Below, one piece after another: positions 17,153 through 26,340 of a stretch of DNA of 64,000 nt. The notes beneath the pieces are model-generated. The model made no database searches. It worked only from the letters and a program-made list of their open reading frames with translations, and was not told where the DNA came from. This DNA comes from JAMZMI01 sp039944535 (GTDB lineage: Bacteria; Bacteroidota; Bacteroidia; Cytophagales; Cyclobacteriaceae): positions 124,001-188,000 of the forward strand of contig JBDUYP010000023.1 in assembly GCA_039944535.1 (NCBI GenBank), written 5' to 3'. Every line of letters begins with the position of its first letter. The stretch's first letter is position 1. Made by a program: the position numbers and the translations under genes.

Positions 17153-17902
17153 TTATTCAGCTTTTTTCTCTTCTTCCGACTTTGCTTCGTCTGCAGGTTT
17201 TTCCTCAGCTTTAGCTTCTGGAGCTGCTTCTTCGGCTTTCGCCTCTGGAACTGCCTCCTCTGCAGGAGCTTCTTCAGCTTTCGCTTCTTCCGCCGGAGCT
17301 TCTTCAGCTTTCGCTTCTTCCGCCGGAGCGTCAGTTGTTGCTTCTTCCGTAGCAGCTACTGCTTCTTCACCTTCTTCGGCTAGTGCAGCTTCTGCTTCAT
17401 CAGTACTTGCTTCAGCAACTTCTGCTGCAAGTGCAGCTTCCGCTTCCTTCTTCTTAGCAAGTTGAGCATCAAGTCTTGCTTGGTTAACTTTTGCTTCTGC
17501 TTCCAGTGCTGCCTTGGTTTTGTCAGCCTTGGCTTGAGCCAGCTTGTCAACTTTTCCTTGAATCTGAGATTCTTTAGAGTCAACCCACGCTTGGTATTTT
17601 GCGTCGGCATCTTCTTGCGTTAGAGCGCCTTTGTTTACTCCCACTTGCAAGTGCTTTTTCATCATTACTCCTTTGTAAGACAAAATTGCTCGTGCAGTCT
17701 CAGTAGGTTGTGCACCTTTCATTACCCAATCAAGTGCTTTATCGTCACTTAGGGTAATAGTTGCAGGATCAGTATTTGGGTTATAAAGCCCAATTTTCTC
17801 AATAAACTTACCATCACGTGGTGATCTTGAGTCTGCCACTACTATATCGTAGATGGCTTTTCTTTTGCGTCCTCGACGCGCTAGTCTGATTTTTACAGGC
17901 AT
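17153..17902 (-). CDS. rpsP: Ribosomal protein S16 with long Ala/Glu-rich tail
   Basis: The first 80 residues are a normal S16 (MPVKIRLARRGRKRKAIYDI, ADSRSPRDGKFIEKIGLYNP, LDWVMKGAQPTETARAILS). Residues 80-130 form a charged helical extension, and from about 130 to 249 the chain is almost all Ala, Glu, Lys and Pro with repeats of AEEAKAEEAPAEE. S16 in most bacteria is 80-100 residues and usually under 190 in this phylum, so the tail is unusually long. First gene of the operon. Confidence 0.95.
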   Translation of the reverse strand: MPVKIRLARRGRKRKAIYDIVVADSRSPRDGKFIEKIGLYNPNTDPATITLSDDKALDWVMKGAQPTETARAILSYKGVMMKKHLQVGVNKGALTQEDADAKYQAWVDSKESQIQGKVDKLAQAKADKTKAALEAEAKVNQARLDAQLAKKKEAEAALAAEVAEASTDEAEAALAEEGEEAVAATEEATTDAPAEEAKAEEAPAEEAKAEEAPAEEAVPEAKAEEAAPEAKAEEKPADEAKSEEEKKAE

Positions 17903-17955
17903 AATTGTTTTTGTTTATGGAACACGTCCATTCAAAATTTTAATTTTTAGGAGCG

Positions 17956-17963
17956 CAAAGATA
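17956..17963 (-). promoter_or_regulatory. Putative -7 element of the rpsP operon
   Basis: Minus-strand TATCTTTG matches TAnnTTTG and lies 53 bp upstream of the rpsP start. The -33 region has no clear TTTG. Confidence 0.4.
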
Positions 17964-18097
17964 GTGGAATATTAATAAAAAACCTCACCACTCTGTTCTG
18001 TTAAAAAGGGGAAGGTAGAATATGTGGGGTTTTGCAGTCGAAACTCTCAATATTCGTATAATCGTTTAAGCGGTTTTTATATTTGATTTGCAATACA

Positions 18098-18105
18098 TAC
18101 CTTTG
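18098..18105 (+). promoter_or_regulatory. Putative -7 element of the sucA operon
   Basis: TACCTTTG matches TAnnTTTG and lies 32 bp before the sucA start. A run of T at 18074-18078 is at the right distance for a weak -33 element. Confidence 0.4.
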
Positions 18106-18137
18106 GCTCGACTATTTTAATCATGCCCCGATAAACC

Positions 18138-20864
18138 ATGGATCAATATTCATACATTGCCAATGCCGATGTGGGCTACATCGACGATCTATACAAATCA
18201 TATCAATCGGATCCCGAAAGTGTGGACATATCCTGGAGAAAGTTTTTCGAGGGTTTTGAGTTTGCGCAACAGCGTTATGGAGAATCTGGTGCGCCGGCAG
18301 GAGATGCCAGTACGATAGAAGGATCAAACGAAATCAAAGTTCGCAATCTTATCTACGCCCATCGGTCTCGCGCTCATCTCAAGTCTGACACCAATCCTGT
18401 TCGTCAAAGACGCCAGCATGTTGTGCGCCTTGAATTGGAGAATTTTGGCCTTAGTGAGAAGAATTTGAACGAAGAGTTTGCCATCGGGGCAGAGCTCGGA
18501 ATGGGAAAAGCCAAGCTTAAAGATATACTGAAGCGTCTTGAAACCATATACCTAGGTCATATTGGTTACGAATACAATCACCTCAGAAATTCTGACATTT
18601 TCGAATGGATGAAAACAAAGGTGGAAAAGCAAGGTGTGGACATCACACCAACTACCCCTGAAAAGAAACGCATTCTATCTAAGCTAAATGAGGCTGTAGT
18701 TTTTGAGAATTTCCTGCATACCAAATTTCTTGGCCAAAAGAGGTTTTCACTAGAAGGAGGGGAAAATACAATCCCTGCCCTTGACAAGATTATAAACAAG
18801 GCAGCTGAAATGGGTGCTGAGGAAGTGATGATAGGTATGGCTCACAGGGGACGTCTCAATGTCCTGACCAATATTATGGGCAAGACCTACGAGGAAATAT
18901 TTGCTGAATTTGAAGGAAATGCTGAGCTGGATCTTACAATGGGTGATGGTGATGTAAAATATCATTTGGGTTACAGTTCTCACATTACTACCGAATCGGG
19001 TAAAAAAGTATATGTCAAACTCGCACCAAATCCATCTCATCTGGAGGCAGTGGATCCGGTTGTGTTGGGATACACACGTGCTCAGATAGATGATGAGTAT
19101 CGGGGAGATGCAAACAAAGCGATACCTGTACTGATTCATGGTGATGCTGCTGTTGCGGGACAAGGGCTTGTTTACGAGTGCATTCAAATGTCTCATCTAT
19201 CTGGCTACAAGACAGGAGGAACCATTCATTTCATCATCAATAATCAAGTTGGTTTTACTACAGACTATGATGACGCCAGGTCAAGTATCTACTGTACCGA
19301 TCTGGCCAAAATCGTGGATGCTCCAGTGCTACATGTAAATGGCGATGACGCTGAAGCAGTGAGCTATGCAGTGAGCCTGGCGGTGGAATACAGACAGACG
19401 TTTCACAAAGACTTTTTCATAGACCTACTTTGCTACAGGCGCCATGGTCACAATGAGAGTGATGAGCCAAAATTCACTCAGCCGAAGCTTTACAGTTTGA
19501 TAGCAAAGCATCCAAACCCAAGAGAAATTTACGTCAAGAAACTGGCGGAAAGAGGTGATGTAAATGAAAACGAGGCGGCTAAGCTTGATAAAGAGTTTAA
19601 GAAATTACTTCAAGACAGACTGGATGAGGTAAAGCAAAAGCCTCTGCCTTATAAGCCACAAAAAATTGAAGAAGAATGGCATTTTCTGAGAAGGTCTAAA
19701 TCCGAGGACTTTGATCAATCTCCAGATACGGCCATTTCTGATGAGGTACTTAAAAAAGTATCCAATGCTTTGACGAGTATTCCGAAAGGGTTTAAGCCAC
19801 TGCGCCAAATTGATAAATTACTGAAAGAGCGTAAGGCTAATTTCGGGGAGAAGAAAATGCTCACCTGGGCCGATGCGGAACTTCTAGCTTATGGATCGCT
19901 TCTGGCCGAAGGTAAGATTGTACGAATGTCAGGTCAGGATGTGAAGAGAGGAACTTTCTCTCATAGGCATGCTGTACTTTTCGACAGTAACACAAATGAG
20001 CCTCATAGCAGTTTGGATCATATTCAGGAAAAGCAGGAGCCATTTAGAATTTACAATTCTTTGCTTTCAGAATATGGAGTACTCGGTTTTGAGTACGGGT
20101 ACGCCATGGCTACCCCTAATGCACTGGTAATTTGGGAGGCACAGTTTGGAGACTTCTCCAACGGCGCTCAGGTGATGATTGATCAATTTATTACTTCGGC
20201 TGAGACCAAGTGGCAAAGGATGAATGGCCTGGTGATGTTGCTGCCTCACGGATATGAGGGGCAGGGACCAGAGCACTCAAGTGCAAGAATGGAACGATAC
20301 CTCCAGATGTCTGCTCAGGATAATATGATTGTTGCCGATGTTACAACTCCGGCAAACTTATTCCACTTGCTGAGAAGGCAGGTGACCTGGGAGTTTAGAA
20401 AACCATGTGTTGTATTCTCACCAAAGTCGCTCCTAAGACATCCTAAGGTGATTTCTCCTTTAGAGGAGTTCACAAAAGGTTCTTTTCAGGAGGTGATTGG
20501 CGATGATTATGTTACAGCCAAGAGCGTGAAAAAAGTACTGCTATGCACAGGTAAAGTTTACTTTGACCTTTTGGAAGAACAGCAAAAACAAAAGCGCAAA
20601 GATGTTGCCGTAGTGCGATTGGAGCAATTATATCCTTTCCCTAAAGTTCAACTAGAGAAAATATTAAAGAAATACACCAACCCTAATTTGGTGTGGGTTC
20701 AGGAGGAACCAGAAAACATGGGAGCTCTGAGCTTTATGATCAGAGTTTCAGGTTTGAGCTTCCAGGCAATTACCAGAAAATCGATGGCGTCACCTGCTAC
20801 AGGTTATGCCAAGGTTCACAAGGAAGAGCAAGCCGATATTGTTAAAAAAGCATTTGAAAAATAA
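18138..20864 (+). CDS. sucA: 2-oxoglutarate dehydrogenase E1 component
   Basis: 908-residue thiamine-diphosphate enzyme that decarboxylates 2-oxoglutarate and passes the succinyl group to the lipoyl arm of E2 (TCA cycle). Seen: the N-terminal E1 helix region YIANADVGYIDDLYKSYQ, GMAHRGRLNVLTNI, HLGYSSH, LAPNPSHLEAVDPVV, IHGDAAVAGQGLVYE, the thiamine-binding region ending NNQVGFTT, YRRHGHNESDEP, and the transketolase-like C-terminal half with LLPHGYEGQGPEHSSARMER. First gene of sucA-sucB-lpdA; 12-bp gap to sucB. Confidence 0.97.
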   Translation: MDQYSYIANADVGYIDDLYKSYQSDPESVDISWRKFFEGFEFAQQRYGESGAPAGDASTIEGSNEIKVRNLIYAHRSRAHLKSDTNPVRQRRQHVVRLELENFGLSEKNLNEEFAIGAELGMGKAKLKDILKRLETIYLGHIGYEYNHLRNSDIFEWMKTKVEKQGVDITPTTPEKKRILSKLNEAVVFENFLHTKFLGQKRFSLEGGENTIPALDKIINKAAEMGAEEVMIGMAHRGRLNVLTNIMGKTYEEIFAEFEGNAELDLTMGDGDVKYHLGYSSHITTESGKKVYVKLAPNPSHLEAVDPVVLGYTRAQIDDEYRGDANKAIPVLIHGDAAVAGQGLVYECIQMSHLSGYKTGGTIHFIINNQVGFTTDYDDARSSIYCTDLAKIVDAPVLHVNGDDAEAVSYAVSLAVEYRQTFHKDFFIDLLCYRRHGHNESDEPKFTQPKLYSLIAKHPNPREIYVKKLAERGDVNENEAAKLDKEFKKLLQDRLDEVKQKPLPYKPQKIEEEWHFLRRSKSEDFDQSPDTAISDEVLKKVSNALTSIPKGFKPLRQIDKLLKERKANFGEKKMLTWADAELLAYGSLLAEGKIVRMSGQDVKRGTFSHRHAVLFDSNTNEPHSSLDHIQEKQEPFRIYNSLLSEYGVLGFEYGYAMATPNALVIWEAQFGDFSNGAQVMIDQFITSAETKWQRMNGLVMLLPHGYEGQGPEHSSARMERYLQMSAQDNMIVADVTTPANLFHLLRRQVTWEFRKPCVVFSPKSLLRHPKVISPLEEFTKGSFQEVIGDDYVTAKSVKKVLLCTGKVYFDLLEEQQKQKRKDVAVVRLEQLYPFPKVQLEKILKKYTNPNLVWVQEEPENMGALSFMIRVSGLSFQAITRKSMASPATGYAKVHKEEQADIVKKAFEK

Positions 20865-20876
20865 AAGACAGAAATT

Positions 20877-22385
20877 ATGAGTCTTGAAATAAAAGTACCT
20901 GCCGTAGGTGAGTCTATCGCTGAGGTGACCATAGCCCAATGGTCAAAAAATGATGGTGATTATGTGGAAATGGATGAAGTCATCTGTGAGCTGGAGTCTG
21001 ATAAAGCCACCTTTGAGGTGACGGCAGAGTCAGCCGGTGTTCTACATATCAAAGCACAAGAAGGAGACACCCTGGAAATAGGAGGTCTATTGTGTGAGAT
21101 AGACGACTCCAAGGCTAAAAAAGCTGAAGAGCCGAAAGCAGAAGCACCTGCCGCAGAACCCAAATCCACAGGTGAAGTCATCGAAATGAATGTGCCAGCT
21201 GTTGGTGAGTCTATCAACGAGGTGACCATATCTTCATGGATGAAGGCTGATGGTGACATGGTAGAGTTGGATGAGGTGATAGCAGAGATAGAGTCAGACA
21301 AAGCTACATTCGAGCTTACAGCTGAGGCCCAGGGAGTTTTGAGAATCATAGCCCCTGAAGGCGAGACACTGGAAATTGGAGCATTGCTATGCAAAATAGA
21401 GGTAGCCGAAGGTGACATAGAGTCGAAAGAACCACCTGCACAAACTGCTACGGCTGAGACTTCATCTGGCGATTCATACGCCGCAGGGCATGCATCCCCG
21501 GCAGCTGCCAAAATCCTGAATGAAAAAGGACTGAGTCCTGACGATATAAAAGGAACTGGCAAAGACGGCCGCATCACCAAGGAGGATGCCATGAAGGCTG
21601 AAAAATCAGCTCCGGCACCTCAAAAGAGTGCGGCACCAGAGAAGAAAGCAGAAGCAGCACCACCAACAATTTCTGCCGGTGGCAGCCGTGGGCAGAAACG
21701 GGAGAAGATGACTTCTCTGAGAAAGACCGTTTCTCGACGTTTGGTGTCCGTGAAAAACGAAACTGCCATGCTTACCACTTTCAACGAAGTGGACATGGGG
21801 CCTGTCATGGAGCTCAGAAAGAAATACAAAGAGTCATTCAAAGAGAAATACGAAGTAGGCCTTGGTTTCATGTCTTTCTTTACCAAAGCGTGTACCATGG
21901 CGCTGCAGGAATGGCCCGCAGTGAATGCGCAAATAGACGGAGAAGAAATCCTTTATAGCGACTATTGTGATGTTTCTATTGCTGTCTCTGCACCTAAAGG
22001 TCTTGTGGTTCCGGTAATCAGAAACGCAGAATCACTGTCGTTTGATCAGGTGGAAAAAGAAGTTGTGAGACTTGCCGTAAAAGCAAGAGAAGGGAAGTTG
22101 AGCATTGACGAAATGCAGGGTGGAACGTTCACCATTACCAATGGTGGAATATTTGGCTCCATGATGTCAACGCCAATAATCAACGCACCTCAGTCAGCTA
22201 TACTTGGTATGCACAATATAGTGGAAAGACCGGTTGCTGAGAACGGGCAGGTTGTCATCAAGCCGATGATGTACGTAGCATTGTCTTATGACCACAGAAT
22301 CATTGATGGCCGTGAATCGGTCAGTTTCCTTGTTAGAGTAAAGCAGCTTCTCGAAGATCCAACCAGATTGCTTCTTGGAGTATAA
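20877..22385 (+). CDS. sucB: 2-oxoglutarate dehydrogenase E2 (dihydrolipoyl succinyltransferase) with two lipoyl domains
   Basis: 502-residue acyltransferase core of the complex. Two lipoyl domains stand in tandem, each with the lipoylated Lys in ESDKATFE (about residues 43 and 142), where E. coli SucB has one. Then follow a peripheral-subunit-binding domain (ASPAAAKILNEKGLSPDDIKGTGKDG split by Ala/Pro linkers) and the catalytic domain with TTFNEVDMGPVMELRK, GGTFTITNGGIFGSMMSTP and the active-site SYDHRIIDGRE. Substrate is inferred from the operon with sucA. Confidence 0.96.
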   Translation: MSLEIKVPAVGESIAEVTIAQWSKNDGDYVEMDEVICELESDKATFEVTAESAGVLHIKAQEGDTLEIGGLLCEIDDSKAKKAEEPKAEAPAAEPKSTGEVIEMNVPAVGESINEVTISSWMKADGDMVELDEVIAEIESDKATFELTAEAQGVLRIIAPEGETLEIGALLCKIEVAEGDIESKEPPAQTATAETSSGDSYAAGHASPAAAKILNEKGLSPDDIKGTGKDGRITKEDAMKAEKSAPAPQKSAAPEKKAEAAPPTISAGGSRGQKREKMTSLRKTVSRRLVSVKNETAMLTTFNEVDMGPVMELRKKYKESFKEKYEVGLGFMSFFTKACTMALQEWPAVNAQIDGEEILYSDYCDVSIAVSAPKGLVVPVIRNAESLSFDQVEKEVVRLAVKAREGKLSIDEMQGGTFTITNGGIFGSMMSTPIINAPQSAILGMHNIVERPVAENGQVVIKPMMYVALSYDHRIIDGRESVSFLVRVKQLLEDPTRLLLGV

Positions 22386-22417
22386 TTTCTTTTTTTAACC
22401 CTCAAAACCCCTATACC

Positions 22418-23812
22418 ATGGACTATCAAGTAACAGTAATCGGATCAGGACCAGGTGGATATGTTGCTGCTATCAGATGTGCCCAATTGGGTCTGAAAAC
22501 AGCCATCATTGAAAAATACGACACTCTGGGAGGAACTTGTCTGAATGTAGGGTGTATTCCGTCCAAAGCACTGCTTGACTCCTCGGAGCATTTTCACAAT
22601 GCAGAGCACACTTTCAAGGAGCACGGTATAGACATTGCCAAGCCTAAGGTGAATATCAAACAAATGATAGACCGCAAAGCTGACGTGGTGAAGCAAAACA
22701 CTGAAGGCATCAACTACCTGATGAATAAAAACAAAATCGAGGTACTTCATGGGCTGGGGTCTTTTGTAGATAAAAACACAATCAAAATATCCGGAAAGGA
22801 AGAAAAAACGATCACCACAGAAAAGGTGATCATAGCCACAGGATCGAAACCTTCGTCTTTGCCTTTTATCAAACTGGATAAAAAGCGGGTGATTACCAGT
22901 ACCGAAGCATTGGAGCTTAAAGAAGTACCAAAGCACCTTGTGATCATTGGAGGAGGGGTTATCGGCCTTGAGCTGGGGTCTGTTTATGCTCGTCTGGGAG
23001 CGAAAGTTTCCGTAGTAGAGTTTATGGACAATATTATCCCTACCATGGACAGTACACTTGGAAAAGAGCTTCAAAAGTCCCTAAAGAAGTTGGGTTTTGA
23101 TCTGTATCTGGGACACAAAGTAAGCGCCGTAGCAACCAAGGGCAAGGAAGTGACAGTGACGGCAGACACGCCTAAAGGAGAAAAGCTTGAGCTCAAAGGA
23201 GATTATTGCCTTGTTTCCATTGGAAGAAAACCATATACCGAAGGTCTTGGATTGGAAAATGTTGGGATTAAAACAACGGATAGAGGTCAGATCGAAACCG
23301 ATGAGCACCTCAAAACAAATATTGACAATATATGGGCCATAGGAGACGTGGTGAAGGGCGCCATGCTGGCTCACAAGGCTGAAGAAGAAGGCGTGTTTGT
23401 AGCTGAGCAAATGATGGGCCAGAAGCCTCACATAAACTATAACCTGATCCCTGGCGTGGTTTACACCTGGCCGGAAGTTGCGGGTGTTGGTTTTACAGAA
23501 GAGCAGCTAAAAGAACAGAAAAGAGCTTATAAAGCGGGTAAGTTTCCATTCAAAGCGCTGGGCAGAGCAAGAGCATCTATGGACGTAGATGGTCTGGTAA
23601 AAGTGCTTGCCGACAAGGAAACGGATGAAATTTTGGGAGTGCACATCATTGGTGCCCGTGCGGCTGATATGATAGCTTCGGCTGTTACGGCTATGGAGTT
23701 TAGGGCCTCTGCGGAAGACGTTTCTCGTATGTCACACGCTCACCCTACCTATATGGAAGCGGTAAAAGAAGCATGCCTGGCCGCAACAGAGAACAGGCCG
23801 ATTCATATTTAA
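22418..23812 (+). CDS. lpdA: Dihydrolipoyl dehydrogenase (E3)
   Basis: 464-residue FAD enzyme that reoxidises the lipoyl group of E2 and makes NADH. Seen: FAD-binding VIGSGPGGYVAAIR, redox-active disulfide Cys41/Cys46 in GGTCLNVGCIPSK, NAD-binding VIIGGGVIGLELGSV, AIGDVVKGAMLAHKAEEEG, and the C-terminal HAHPTYMEA with the catalytic His-Glu. Third gene of the complex operon, 32 bp after sucB. The last 48 bp of its 3' end recur at 26175-26222, beyond the next two genes. Confidence 0.97.
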   Translation: MDYQVTVIGSGPGGYVAAIRCAQLGLKTAIIEKYDTLGGTCLNVGCIPSKALLDSSEHFHNAEHTFKEHGIDIAKPKVNIKQMIDRKADVVKQNTEGINYLMNKNKIEVLHGLGSFVDKNTIKISGKEEKTITTEKVIIATGSKPSSLPFIKLDKKRVITSTEALELKEVPKHLVIIGGGVIGLELGSVYARLGAKVSVVEFMDNIIPTMDSTLGKELQKSLKKLGFDLYLGHKVSAVATKGKEVTVTADTPKGEKLELKGDYCLVSIGRKPYTEGLGLENVGIKTTDRGQIETDEHLKTNIDNIWAIGDVVKGAMLAHKAEEEGVFVAEQMMGQKPHINYNLIPGVVYTWPEVAGVGFTEEQLKEQKRAYKAGKFPFKALGRARASMDVDGLVKVLADKETDEILGVHIIGARAADMIASAVTAMEFRASAEDVSRMSHAHPTYMEAVKEACLAATENRPIHI

Positions 23813-23814
23813 AA

Positions 23815-23843
23815 CAGAAGCTGCCCTTAAGAGGCAGCTTCTG
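23815..23843. terminator. Inverted repeat between lpdA and the convergent lipoprotein gene
   Basis: Perfect 11-bp stem cagaagctgcc/ggcagcttctg with a 7-base loop, 2 bp after the lpdA stop and 9 bp from the end of the convergent gene. There is no strong T run on either side, but its position suggests a shared terminator. Confidence 0.65.
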
Positions 23844-23852
23844 ACTTCTGGT

Positions 23853-24533
23853 TTATTTTCCCTCTATGAAAACAGGGTCTGAGGTGAAAATCGCTATTTC
23901 GCCTGAAGAGAATGTTACGGATATTTCGAAAGTATATTCTCCAGTTTCTGCGGCTGGAGGCAAGTCCACATAAAAACTTCCATCCATCAGTGCTTTAGAC
24001 TTCTCATTAAATTGAGAAAGTGCTTCTTCCTTATAAAAGGGTGATGGAGCAATCCGATAATCTTTGTAGCCATTTTCAACAAGCTCGTAGGGCATATAAT
24101 ACCTGATTTTGGTCATTTCTGGTTGGTCTTTTTCAAAATAAGCGGAATCAACCTTCACCTCTATTTTTGTAATTGTGTCTAGAAGAACGGGTAGGTTATA
24201 AGACCAAGTTGCTGGTTGATAAAAGGTCGTGTCTCCGATGTTTTCAGCTATCTTTCTGTGCCCGATTTCAATATATGCCTCATAAAAACCGTCATCATTC
24301 ACTCCATCCGACCTGTATTTTTTTCCTTCAAAATTCGTGATCAGTAGTAATGCCTGCCCATTTTCATCAAAATACACTTGAATATTTCCATTCATGGGTA
24401 TTGGGTCAATGAAAAAAGTCAGATAACTGAATTCGATTGGCCCCAAAGCTCCATGGCCCAGATCATCAGTATCACAAGAACTCGTAAAAGCAATGCTAGC
24501 AAGAGCAAGTAAGTATATAATTGAATTTTTCAT
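23853..24533 (-). CDS. Lipoprotein of unknown function, partner of the C10 peptidase
   Basis: 226 residues with a clear lipoprotein signal (MKNSIIYLLALASIAFTSSC, lipidated Cys20). The rest is beta-rich with no family I recognise; it may hold one or two Ig-like folds. It starts 7 bp after the C10 peptidase gene, so they are co-transcribed. In other bacteria C10 peptidases sit beside inhibitor-like lipoproteins; whether this is one is inference. The pair lies inside a segment flanked by a duplicated lpdA 3' end. Confidence 0.75.
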   Translation of the reverse strand: MKNSIIYLLALASIAFTSSCDTDDLGHGALGPIEFSYLTFFIDPIPMNGNIQVYFDENGQALLLITNFEGKKYRSDGVNDDGFYEAYIEIGHRKIAENIGDTTFYQPATWSYNLPVLLDTITKIEVKVDSAYFEKDQPEMTKIRYYMPYELVENGYKDYRIAPSPFYKEEALSQFNEKSKALMDGSFYVDLPPAAETGEYTFEISVTFSSGEIAIFTSDPVFIEGK

Positions 24534-24540
24534 AGCAGTA

Positions 24541-26044
24541 TTAGTTTGGTTCTATTCCTGTAATGGCCATTACCCTGTATTGATAATTTCCCGGTTCGCC
24601 TTCCGATTCCGTTCTTGAATTAGATGAAATGGTAGGACCAGCGTTGGTATCAAAAACGCCCTCAAGATACCAGCCGTTATCTCTACCATCCCATCCCCAA
24701 TTTTGGTGGAAGAGTTTTTGATAGTCAGTTGAAAAAGATGATGTGGAATGATAAACGACTCCATTTTGATCGACGATTTCAACGATAGTTTCTTTTGATC
24801 TCTGCCTGTACCTGAAACCATCGGCAACCCATATATGACCCTGTGTATATGTAGGTATGCCAGCTGTTGTATGTTTCCTTGCCATCCCTTGCATGTGAAC
24901 CGGCATGTTTGCCACTATGCTTGCTTCGATCAGGTTTTTGTCATAATCCGTGTACCTGTCGTATGTGTATCCGAAGTAGAATATGAAATTTCCGAAGGTG
25001 TTCTCGGGAAGAGTTATCGTTTCATCACATGCAGTGATCGACAGGAGATGATTTGCGGCATGAGCTACAAGATGACTCACCTGAGGAGCCCATGGGTCTG
25101 TTGGGGCTGTGGTGGATTTCGAGTTTATTTGAGACCAGTCGTATGTCATGCCGTGATGAGAGGCAGGTGATTGGTGAAATGCCAGGATCTGAGAAGCAGC
25201 AATGGCCCCACATCCGGCAGGGGCATTCCCTCCGGCCGCACAAGAGTGTGGAATACTGTCATTGTATGGAGCCCATTGTTCCCAGGTTGTATTTAAGAGA
25301 TGGCCAGTGTTCGTAATATCAGACCATGGGCCAAATTCGTACCGTGTAACGATCATGCAATCTACACATGGATCATCATCAGGTGGTGGGGCTACTCTAC
25401 CTCCTGAGGTTGTCGAGTCTTCAAACAAATAAACGAGGCTATCAGGAAGATTGGCAAGTAGTTTTGCGTAAGCAGTTTCAAGAAGAGAATCATATTCGCT
25501 TTCAAATTTCTCAATTTGCGAAAGCATGTAGTCTTCCACTCTGGTTACAAAAATGGCCAAGCCAGGATTAGATATCGTATCCTCAATCGCTCCAGATGCA
25601 GCAAAACTCAATACCCCAGGCACCCTGTCATCTGCTGAGATGATGGCATGCCCTGCAGGTTCGTTGTTTTCATCTGTAAAGTTTACAACGTATGCCAATG
25701 TAATCGAATCTTCCTCAATTCTCATAGCTGCATTATTACCTCTTTTCAGCGCTAAATAAGATGTATTAAGGACACTCGCATTTCGTGCACCGTTGGAAGA
25801 CCCAAAGAGATCTACCTTAATTTCCTCCACCTGTCGTTGGATTTCTTCAAATGGAATTTCGTGATTTTCATTAAGCAAGATCAGACTTGTGATCTCATCT
25901 TCTGATAATTCCTGACTCATTTCGATGGTCTGATGCTCTCTTACTTTTCGCAGTTCGGGATTGATCTGCATTTCTTCCTGTTCACAACTCCCGATAAGAA
26001 AAATCAAGAATAAAATGGGGGGGTAATTTGAGTGTATTTTTCAT
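24541..26044 (-). CDS. C10-family (streptopain-like) cysteine peptidase lipoprotein, frameshift in signal peptide
   Basis: Open from 26007 (TTG) for 488 codons. Counting from there: propeptide-like region to about 215, catalytic Cys266 in PAGCGAIAASQILAFH, catalytic His391 in GHIWVADGFRY, and NWGWDGRDNGWY near 436-447, all typical of C10 peptidases. The natural start is an ATG at 26044 that begins MKNTLKL, but a run of seven C (26017-26023) puts it one base out of frame. With six C it would read into ILFLIFLIGSC, a perfect lipoprotein signal. Either a sequencing error, a null mutation or phase variation. Confidence 0.82.
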
Positions 26045-26174
26045 AGTGGTTCTATTTTTGTGAGTATTTAATAAGTCGAAGTTAATATCGATACAAATAC
26101 CTCTTTGATATATCAGTGTGATCTTGGTCATTACCTGATATGATTAAAATTAACTTGCGCAAAACCTAAGAAAA

Positions 26175-26222
26175 AAAAGAAGCATGCCTGGCCGCAACAG
26201 AGAACAGACCGATTCATATTTA
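26175..26222 (+). repeat. Duplicated 3' end of lpdA
   Basis: 48 bp identical to 23764-23811, the last codons of lpdA, except for one G-to-A change at 26208; it ends in TAG where lpdA has TAA. After this the two copies diverge at once. The copy lies between the C10 peptidase start and the histidine kinase and is too short to be a gene. It marks the far edge of the 2.4-kb segment holding the two minus-strand genes. Confidence 0.9.
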
Positions 26223-26340
26223 GCAGATAGGTTTGTTTGTCCCTCAAAAGAGGGGAATTGTCGATAATAGGGGTGTTGTAAATAAAAATTAGTCTAATTT
26301 TAGTTTACCAACTAATCATAGACCACCTACCAGCGGATCA

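Noticed and set aside
17139..17465. Plus-strand Ala/Ser-rich frame opposite rpsP
   Set aside because: It is the shadow of the low-complexity tail of S16 on the other strand.
18750..19196. 148-codon minus-strand frame inside sucA
   Set aside because: Antisense to the conserved thiamine-binding region of SucA; no domain features.
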